A DNA stretch of 12,534 nucleotides, from positions 1 through 12,534 of the forward strand of contig JAQUQP010000051.1 of NCBI GenBank assembly GCA_028716025.1. The letters are read 5' to 3'. The notes under the pieces are model-generated. The model saw only the letters and a list, made by a program, of their open reading frames with translations. It did no database searches and was not told where the DNA came from. This DNA is from a bacterium (GTDB lineage: Bacteria; UBA6262). Below, piece by piece: positions 1 through 5,649 of this stretch; the stretch's first letter is position 1; every line of letters begins with the position of its first letter. A program made the translations under genes and the position numbers.

Positions 1-824
1 GGCCGGCTTAATGATTTTTGATACGAGCTAAAGAGTTCATCATGCAAACTGATAAACCGATTGAGCTTTTCTTGAGCAGTGCCGCCGCGCAATTTCTTGA
101 TCTGCTCCGGTAAAAATGGATTGGTGATGCCACTGCGGCCGATCATCCACCCGCCAATATCAGGGAAACGGCTGGCCAGTCTTTTAAATGTTTCCGGAGA
201 ATCAATATCACCATTGTAAATGACCGGATGTTTCGATAAAGCAAGTATTTCTGCGAAAGTTGCCAGGTCGACTTCACCTTCATACATCTGGCTGCCGATA
301 CGCGGATGGACAATAATATCTTTCAACGGCAGGTCATTCAGCAAGGAAAGCAGATCGATAAATTCCCTATTGTGCTCGCTGCCCAGTCTGACCTTAATAG
401 AGAGCTGATTAGGAATAGCCGGGATGATCTTATTCAGCATCTCTATGATATCAGACGGATATGGCAGTAACCCTGCTCCCCGTCGCTTGCTTCTTATGTG
501 CTTGATCGGACACCCAAGATTCAAATTAACTGTCTTATAGCCCAGGCCATATAGGGCTCTAGCTATGGAAATAAAATCACTCGGGGTATTGCTTAAGATC
601 TAGGGGATTAAAGCAAACTTTGTATCATTGTTCTGGGGATAAAGATCGCGCAATGCCGTACAAGTGGTACTGGTGACAGCACAGCTTCTGATAAACGGCG
701 TGACAGCAAGATCATATCCATCAAATATACGGGAATATACATTTCGATACTCGCAATTCGTTATTCCCTGGATCGGCGCCATATAAAGAATAGGTTTATT
801 CATATAAATAAAATTGTTCTTCAT
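1..824 (-). pseudogene. tRNA-dihydrouridine synthase (Dus) family protein, interrupted by in-frame TAG, C-terminus beyond window
   Basis: Dus enzymes reduce uridine to dihydrouridine in tRNA with FMN and NADPH. Read from the ATG at 824, the first 74 residues carry the family's N-terminal FMN-barrel start (MAPIQGITNCEYRN, about residues 15-28) and a 'PFIR' segment. A TAG at 600-602 is codon 75. The same frame then stays open for 199 codons to base 1. That part holds the catalytic-Cys motif NLGCP (C105 if the TAG is counted), SIKVRLG (K144), VHPR (H173), YNGDI (N204) and MIGR (residues 227-230). The family usually has PQ(I/L)L where this reads P-stop-I-L, so CAG to TAG is a one-base change. There is no ATG between the TAG and C105, so a restarted second protein would lack the catalytic site. 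No clear Shine-Dalgarno precedes the start; the ATG at 803 (residue 8) is an alternative. It lies 40 bases after the amylase gene. It is either a recent pseudogene, a sequence error or a readthrough gene. Confidence 0.85.
600..602 (-). other. In-frame TAG codon inside the Dus-like gene
   Basis: On the minus strand the codons read ATC CCC TAG ATC TTA, giving I-P-stop-I-L. Both flanks belong to the same reading frame and to the same protein family, so the stop is internal and not a gene end. TAG also terminates the amylase, the 69-residue zinc-ribbon protein and PBP1C in this window, and TGA ends two others. Wholesale reassignment of TAG or TGA is therefore unlikely. Confidence 0.9.
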
Positions 825-864
825 AAAGCAAATATAAGATTAACCACATTTTTATTTCTCGGTT

Positions 865-2694
865 CTACTTATTTTTATAATAGATATTACCCCAGTTTGA
901 CGGGATGAGTGCGTTCTCGATCCGATAGCCTGTTACCTGGGTGCTGCCGCCATTGAGCAAGTCTTTCCACTGGCCATTTACAGGGAACGGAATGTTAGTC
1001 CATTGCGGATCATGAGAGAAGTTGAGCGCGATGATGAATCTTTCGAGACTACCGTCGGCAGCCTCTCCCCAGCGGTGGTATATCACCAGGTTCTTGGACA
1101 TGTTCGGGCCGTAGCTTGCCGCATCAAAATATGGCCCGCGGGATTCAGGAAAGAAGTTAGAGGAACGCAAGGCCTGGTGTTTATGACGAATATGGATGAG
1201 CTTAGTATATAGAGCGCGCAGGGATACGCCAATAGCGTCATCAGCCATCGCCCAGTGTAAAGGCCGCGGCATTACCCTGCCGGAGCCTTCTTCGGGGAAC
1301 CAGTAATCCTCGCCGAATTCCTGGCCGTTATGCAGCATTATCGTGCCAGGTAAGGTAAAAAGGGCAATGGCCCACGGTTGGGTGCGCCACCAATAGTTCC
1401 TGCCACCGGCTTTATTTACGATTGTCGTATGGTCATGGTTTTCGATATAAGTAACCGGACACTTACCTGGGGCGAAATCCTTGGCAGTATTAAGAGCCCG
1501 CAGAAAATTATCGTCCAGAGCTCCGCCGCTTAACACGTCCCACGCCTTAAACATCAACGGGTCAAACCAGCAGCCAGTGGCTTCGGTCTGGTTTATATTA
1601 TCGATAGCTTCGTAGCGATTATCAGTCAAGTGTTCAAGCATCATAGTGAAGTTTTTTCTACCAGAGGCTGTGAAGTGGGATTTAAGGTCTTCGCAGAGCT
1701 TGATTATGCCGCGATGCAGGTATTCGCGAGTAAAATATCCTATCGTGTAATCAAACCGCAATCCATCGAGCTCGTAGGTGTTGACCCAGTATCGGGCCAC
1801 ATCTAGAATAAATTCCTGGGTGCAGACATTACGGAAATCAATGTCCTGAAAGAATCCTCCCCTGGCGAAAGTGCCGGTGTAAGGGGATTCAAAGGGGTTT
1901 TGATAGAGCCAATAGTAGGCAAAACCGCGGCCTGGTTCCTCACCGGAGAACGCATGGTTGAATACGGTATCCATAATAATATGGAAACGGCGGCTGTGCA
2001 GTTCGTTAATGAGAGTTTTGAGACGAAATAGTTTTTCAAGCGGGCTGCGATTGTCGTGTACGTAGCGATGTTCTACTGAGAAGAATTGGAATACGGCATA
2101 GCCCCAGTTGAAATTTTCACCAAACCACGCGGTCCAGGGCATAAACTCTATAGCATTGATGCCCATAGCGGCGAGGTAATCGAGTTTGTCGCGGAAGGCG
2201 TCAAACGGCGCCCGACCATCCACAAACTCGCAGACAAAATCGTCTAGCATTACTTCGTAGATGACCAGGTCCTTTTGCGGCAGACGATGTTTGATTGGTC
2301 GTACGGCAATATCGTTCCCACCCACGGTGAAGGCTGAGTTTTCATTATCATTGCCGCCGAGTTTGGCGCATGGATCAGTGCACCAGCGGGTAGTGCCGTT
2401 CTCAAAAGTCACAAAGTATTTGTATTCGTAAAATCCGTCTGGCAAGCCACCGGGTATCCTAAACCGGTAGAGCATTCCCTTGGGGTGTGGTGTTTTTTTC
2501 ATCAGCGGAGCGCTATCGGCATCCCAGTCGCCGCTGCCAAGGTGATGCTGAAAATCACCTGTTACCCGAAGCTCTTTGATATGGGGAACAGTCGCATCGA
2601 ATCCATATTGGCTTGGATCCACTGAATTGTCTGGGAAAAATAGCTGGAACTCCACCTCTTTGCCAGATACTACTGCTCCAAATTTTTCATACAT
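865..2694 (-). CDS. GH13 alpha-amylase family glycoside hydrolase with N-terminal E-set/CBM48-like domain
   Basis: This 609-residue protein has no signal peptide and should act in the cytoplasm on an alpha-glucan such as glycogen or maltodextrin. Residues about 10-125 look like an E-set/CBM48-like beta domain ('DGFYEYKYFV', 'WCTDPCAK'). The TIM barrel follows from about 140. The four GH13 regions are visible: region I MDTVFNH (241-247), region II GLRFD with nucleophile D315, region III MMLEH with acid/base E354, and region IV YIENHD with D421. A beta-sandwich C-terminal domain fills about 525-609. 'FNWGYA' near 196 resembles branching and debranching or TreZ-type enzymes more than secreted amylases, but I cannot assign the exact reaction. 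The ATG at 2694 follows AAAGGA at good spacing and lies 20 bases after the pilin-like gene, so the two are probably co-transcribed. It ends in TAG. Confidence 0.93.
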   Translation of the reverse strand: MYEKFGAVVSGKEVEFQLFFPDNSVDPSQYGFDATVPHIKELRVTGDFQHHLGSGDWDADSAPLMKKTPHPKGMLYRFRIPGGLPDGFYEYKYFVTFENGTTRWCTDPCAKLGGNDNENSAFTVGGNDIAVRPIKHRLPQKDLVIYEVMLDDFVCEFVDGRAPFDAFRDKLDYLAAMGINAIEFMPWTAWFGENFNWGYAVFQFFSVEHRYVHDNRSPLEKLFRLKTLINELHSRRFHIIMDTVFNHAFSGEEPGRGFAYYWLYQNPFESPYTGTFARGGFFQDIDFRNVCTQEFILDVARYWVNTYELDGLRFDYTIGYFTREYLHRGIIKLCEDLKSHFTASGRKNFTMMLEHLTDNRYEAIDNINQTEATGCWFDPLMFKAWDVLSGGALDDNFLRALNTAKDFAPGKCPVTYIENHDHTTIVNKAGGRNYWWRTQPWAIALFTLPGTIMLHNGQEFGEDYWFPEEGSGRVMPRPLHWAMADDAIGVSLRALYTKLIHIRHKHQALRSSNFFPESRGPYFDAASYGPNMSKNLVIYHRWGEAADGSLERFIIALNFSHDPQWTNIPFPVNGQWKDLLNGGSTQVTGYRIENALIPSNWGNIYYKNK

Positions 2695-2714
2695 GGTTAA
2701 ATCCTTTTAGTCAC

Positions 2715-2966
2715 TTATTCATTCTCCTCATACTGCTTTTGCATTTTGTCTGATTTTTTGTTAAGTTGATCAACTGTTTCCTGGGCATGTTGGACCATAT
2801 CATTGGAATTATCAGCCTTTATCCCGTTCTCGGATAGGGCTTTCTTAGTTTGCTGGCTGACACCGCCGTTCTTCCAGACCAACTTCACATAGAGAAATAC
2901 GAGCAACATCACGATCAGCACCGCTGCCAACATCTCAATCAGTCCAAAACCTTTATTTTTATTCAT
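2715..2966 (-). CDS. Short type IV pilin-like protein with class III (prepilin) signal
   Basis: This 83-residue protein begins MNKNKGFGLIEM. The pattern basic-G|F-x-x-x-E, with cleavage expected after G6 and glutamate at position +5 of the mature protein (E11), is the prepilin peptidase signature, normally G|FTLIEL. A hydrophobic helix follows (about residues 9-30, ending 'FLYVKLVW'). The remaining 50 residues are charged and helical (Q/K/E/N-rich) with no beta-sheet pilin head or cysteines. It is far shorter than a major pilin (about 150), so it could be a minor pilin or pseudopilin, or a membrane protein that only mimics the signal. I chose the ATG at 2966 because AAAGGG lies about 8 bases upstream. 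A longer reading to 3035 would overlap the upstream gene and bury the leader. No pilus assembly genes are nearby. Confidence 0.72.
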   Translation of the reverse strand: MNKNKGFGLIEMLAAVLIVMLLVFLYVKLVWKNGGVSQQTKKALSENGIKADNSNDMVQHAQETVDQLNKKSDKMQKQYEENE

Positions 2967-2988
2967 TCTGTGACCCTTTGTTTCCACC

Positions 2989-3708
2989 TCAAACTTGAGG
3001 TTTTTTAGTGATAAGGTTCCTCGCGAAAATACCAATAAACAGGAAAATTACAGCTGTAATGATCAGGGTCCAATTTTTCGGTGTATTGTTGGCAGTTTGT
3101 TGATTTCTATTCCATCCTTTTTGCTGGACATTGATATATATCCTGGCTTTGCCTAATTCCCGGTCGTTATATTGCAGGTTTCTAATTCTGTTTTCTATGT
3201 CCGTGATCTTAGTCACAAGCACTTTCAATACTTCAACATCCGGCTTATTCCTGATCATTTTATCAAAGCTGTCCTTAAGTTCCGCTAACTGTTTGTTCAA
3301 ATCATCGATATTGTCCATCTGCCTGTTTTCGTTATAGCTGTTTCCTCTGACCTTCCCTAAAGTAAGGACTTCATTCATAAACACTGTAGCCGAAGCAATA
3401 TCCAGACTTAGGTCCATAGAAGCGTTTTTATATTTTGTGTTCGGTACATCATTAATATTGAAGTTTCTTACTGCCGCGTCATATTTCTTGGTCAGGGATT
3501 GGATCTGGCTGCAGGTAGCCTCAACATCATCACTTTCCAAGGTAATATTCCCGTTGCCGGAAACCTGTACGCTACCTGCTGTGGCTGCAGGAACAGCCAC
3601 GACTTTTGAAACTGTTACACTCTCTACGCTTTTATCTTCAGCCAAGCATAAGGATGTCAGCAATAGCACAAGGAGTAAAACTACTAACAGTATCGATCTT
3701 TTTCTCAT
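2989..3708 (-). CDS. Secreted, membrane-anchored DUF4349-like protein
   Basis: This 239-residue protein has a signal peptide (MRKRS then a Leu/Val-rich core; cleavage probably after 'CLA', residue 23) and a C-terminal transmembrane helix (about 212-230, 'WTLIITAVIFLFIGIF') followed by a short basic tail. Most of it should therefore sit outside the cytoplasm. The middle resembles the DUF4349 layout: a beta segment ('GNITLESDDVEATCSQIQSL', 53-72), a helix, 'ASMDLSLDI' beta, a long coiled-coil helix pair (about 125-180: 'DDLNKQLAELKDSFDKM', 'ITDIENRIRNLQ') and a closing strand 'ARIYINV' before the membrane helix. DUF4349 has no well-defined activity; this assignment is from remembered layout only. 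GGAGGAAAG precedes the ATG at 3708. The gap to the upstream gene is 29 bases and to the pilin-like gene 22 bases. The stop is TGA. Confidence 0.8.
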   Translation of the reverse strand: MRKRSILLVVLLLVLLLTSLCLAEDKSVESVTVSKVVAVPAATAGSVQVSGNGNITLESDDVEATCSQIQSLTKKYDAAVRNFNINDVPNTKYKNASMDLSLDIASATVFMNEVLTLGKVRGNSYNENRQMDNIDDLNKQLAELKDSFDKMIRNKPDVEVLKVLVTKITDIENRIRNLQYNDRELGKARIYINVQQKGWNRNQQTANNTPKNWTLIITAVIFLFIGIFARNLITKKPQV

Positions 3709-3737
3709 TTTCTTTCCTCCTCTTGTATTTTAATAAA

Positions 3738-4148
3738 TTAAAATCTTTTTTTACGGCCATGAAAAGGCGCCGGGCGGTTACCAAAATGATGTCCACCACC
3801 GTGACGTTCCCGGTTAAAGCCGCCACTTCTTGGCCTGTTATCCCGCCTGCCCTCAAAGGATCCACCTTCGCGCTTGGCGAAGCAATTCCGGCAATATACC
3901 GGGCGGTCTCCCGTAGGCTTAAAGGGTACTGCGCAGGGTTGCCCGCATTCAGCGCAAATCGCCTTAAACCCCCTATCCCTGAATCCGCCATCACGGTCAT
4001 GGTGCTTTTCCTGGGGCTGAACGCTCAAGGCGTCGATCTTTTTCTCCAGAAAAACAAGCCGTGTTTTTATTTCCTGGAGCAGGATCAAAACATCTGTTTC
4101 GTCTTGCGGCATTTCAACTTGTTCTTTACGCTTGAATAACTTTTTCAT
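3738..4148 (-). CDS. CxxC-x17-CxxC zinc-ribbon protein with Gly/Arg-rich tail
   Basis: This 136-residue protein has three parts. Residues 17-42 form a probable coiled coil ('DETDVLILLQEIKTRLVFLE' and on). Residues 62-92 are a zinc ribbon with C65-x2-C68 and C86-x2-C89 separated by exactly 17 residues ('AICAECGQPC...VYCRNCF'), matching the named CxxC-x17-CxxC domain; C72 is an extra cysteine. Residues 92-136 are low-complexity and rich in Gly, Arg, His and Phe ('GGFNRERHGGGHHFGNRP'), like RGG-type RNA- or DNA-binding tails. No signal peptide is seen. Function is unknown; nucleic-acid binding is my inference. AAGGAAGT precedes the ATG at 4148. It sits 30 bases after the other zinc-ribbon gene. 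Confidence 0.85.
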   Translation of the reverse strand: MKKLFKRKEQVEMPQDETDVLILLQEIKTRLVFLEKKIDALSVQPQEKHHDRDGGFRDRGFKAICAECGQPCAVPFKPTGDRPVYCRNCFAKREGGSFEGRRDNRPRSGGFNRERHGGGHHFGNRPAPFHGRKKRF

Positions 4149-4178
4149 ATGACTTCCTTTGGTCGCGCGAATTTAGAG

Positions 4179-4388
4179 CTACTTCTTGCCTAGAGGTTTG
4201 CCGCATTTGGGGCATTTTAGCGAAGAAACCCTAAATCCGGCCTTGAATGGTACTTCTGTCTGGCAGGCAGAGCAGAGGCCCGCGATATTAGCGTTTTTAG
4301 AACCAGTCTTGGTTTCTTCATTTATCGTCGTGGAGCTGTGATCGTACATTTTTACCGCTTTAACAGGATTCTGTCCATTTCTTTGCAT
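4179..4388 (-). CDS. Small zinc-ribbon protein, unknown function
   Basis: This 69-residue protein has an unstructured polar N-terminal half (residues 1-36) and a C-terminal zinc ribbon: C39-x2-C42, 16 residues, C59-x2-C62 ('GLCSACQTEV', 'LKCPKCGKPLGKK'). It has no signal peptide or membrane segment. GGAGG lies 11 bases before the ATG at 4388, a slightly long but usable spacing. It ends in TAG followed two codons later by an in-frame TAA. It lies between the outer-membrane protein gene and a second, unrelated zinc-ribbon gene. I do not recognise a named family. Confidence 0.75.
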   Translation of the reverse strand: MQRNGQNPVKAVKMYDHSSTTINEETKTGSKNANIAGLCSACQTEVPFKAGFRVSSLKCPKCGKPLGKK

Positions 4389-4431
4389 TTCTCGATTAAC
4401 CTCCAGGGTAGAGTTATTTAAACACTGTTTA

Positions 4432-5631
4432 TCAGTGATCTCTTTCCACTTGCCAAAAACTAAAGTTGTAGGACAAGCTGATATTGTAAATAGCTCCTTT
4501 CAATTTTTCACTGAACCGGGGATTGCTGGCGATAAACTTCAAGCGGAGCCTGGAAACTGTTTCTTGTCCGTACCAATAAAACGCGTTATTATCCTTGCTT
4601 TCCTTAAAGACAAAATCCCAATTGAAACCATAAGAAAAAGCAGTAGCGTTAATATCGGCGAAGTCTAGTCCGTTATCTCTATCCTCCTGTCCGGAGGAAA
4701 AAGAAAAAAAGGATACTCCAATGAAAGGATACAATTCCATTTTCCGGACACGGCTGATATTATATCCTGTTTGCAGGCCGATGACTGACAGTACAGTTGA
4801 CGTGCCTTGGGGCCAGGAATCGTTTTGGTGAGTGAACGGTTCTTTTGTCCCTTTGGCAAATCCGACACTCATGTCCATATCAAACAGCATTTTATGGTAA
4901 AAATAGTCAAAAGCGATGTTTAGTGTTGTCTTATTGGCAAAATAGTCATCCAGGTCCCCGGATATGGACAATGAGCCCATTCCCAAAGAGCAACCCCAGC
5001 CTTTTTGTCCTTTTTTATAAACGATCCTGATATAGTTCCTGACAAATTGCTCATATTTGCCGCCGGGATATTTTAGCAAAAAAGCTTCCGCTTTTTTATT
5101 TAATTCATCCACTTCATTTTTTGTATCTCCATTTATCAAAGCGGCGGTATGCAATTCCAGGAATCCAGCCTCTTCCGCGGTCAGGACATTGTTACAATTT
5201 TTTAGGAGATCATCCTTCCGGTCTTTGAGCATTTTATCAAGTTCCGTGTAAAGCCCGTCATTGGGGGGCGACACAATTTTGTTTTTCTGCCAATCCTTAT
5301 CTATATTGATAATGCCCTCGAGCGATGCTGTTGAACGCAGAATATCATATTGCTCCAGCAGGACGATCAGCTGGAATCTTTCTATCTTGTAGAACGGGGC
5401 ATATACTGTTTTATCCACGGTATTTTCCAAAAGGTCAAACACTTCCCGCGCTTTTTTCAAATCCCCGTTTTTTAGTTTATCCAGGATCATTTGCCTGCCG
5501 CCCGAGATCCTGCTGATCGGCGATTTGCTTTGATATTCAATTAATTCGTTTTCAGCGGGAGGATTTTCCTGCGCCAGTAAAACAGGAGCAAAAATAAAAA
5601 ATAAAGCACCAGTTAAAAGTAATCTTCTCAA
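4432..5631 (-). CDS. Uncharacterised outer-membrane protein: helical N-terminal half plus beta-barrel-like C-terminal half
   Basis: This 399-residue protein has a clear signal peptide (cleavage after 'PVLLA', residue 20). Residues about 35-205 are predicted helical and charged, TPR-like in feel ('DLKKAREVFDLLEN'), possibly a periplasmic domain. From about 211 the sequence switches to alternating aromatic and Gly-rich beta strands ('WGCSLGMGSLSISG', 'YPFIGVSFFSFSSG') ending 'YNISLSYNFSFW' plus a six-residue tail, as in outer-membrane barrels of roughly eight strands. The start codon is TTG at 5631. AAAGGA nine bases upstream supports it, and the signal peptide begins directly there. It is 18 bases downstream of the RND pump gene, so it is probably co-expressed with it. 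I do not recognise a named family. Confidence 0.8.
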   Translation of the reverse strand: MRRLLLTGALFFIFAPVLLAQENPPAENELIEYQSKSPISRISGGRQMILDKLKNGDLKKAREVFDLLENTVDKTVYAPFYKIERFQLIVLLEQYDILRSTASLEGIINIDKDWQKNKIVSPPNDGLYTELDKMLKDRKDDLLKNCNNVLTAEEAGFLELHTAALINGDTKNEVDELNKKAEAFLLKYPGGKYEQFVRNYIRIVYKKGQKGWGCSLGMGSLSISGDLDDYFANKTTLNIAFDYFYHKMLFDMDMSVGFAKGTKEPFTHQNDSWPQGTSTVLSVIGLQTGYNISRVRKMELYPFIGVSFFSFSSGQEDRDNGLDFADINATAFSYGFNWDFVFKESKDNNAFYWYGQETVSRLRLKFIASNPRFSEKLKGAIYNISLSYNFSFWQVERDH

Positions 5632-5649
5632 TTTAGTTATCCTTTCGTT

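Noticed and set aside
811..865. AT-rich stretch before the Dus-like gene with promoter-like TATATT and TTGCTT words
   Set aside because: The words do not sit at a convincing -35/-10 spacing, and AT-rich sequence gives such matches by chance.
865..867. Possibility that TAG is a sense codon across the whole genome
   Set aside because: TAG sits at natural protein ends here, at 4179-4181 and at 10060-10062. In each case another in-frame stop follows (after 22, 1 and 7 further codons) and the next gene begins at once, so normal termination is the simpler reading.
2986..3006. Hairpin with a 6-bp stem (ACCTCA/TGAGGT) followed by six T on the plus strand, terminator-like
   Set aside because: It points along the plus strand, where there is no gene. 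On the coding strand it overlaps the last codons and stop of the DUF4349-like gene and has no T run after it.
2715..3035. Longer 106-residue reading of the pilin-like gene starting at 3035
   Set aside because: It overlaps the upstream gene by 47 bases and puts 23 residues before the prepilin leader. The ATG at 2966 has its own AAAGGG site and gives a standard short leader.
3606..4139. 177-codon open frame on the plus strand covering two genes
   Set aside because: It is antisense to the zinc-ribbon gene and the start of the DUF4349-like gene, both of which have good ribosome sites and recognisable motifs. The antisense product is low-complexity and unrecognisable.
4423..4437. Small inverted repeat CACTG/CAGTG at the end of the outer-membrane protein gene
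   Set aside because: The stem is only 5 bp and only three T follow on the coding strand, too weak to call a terminator.
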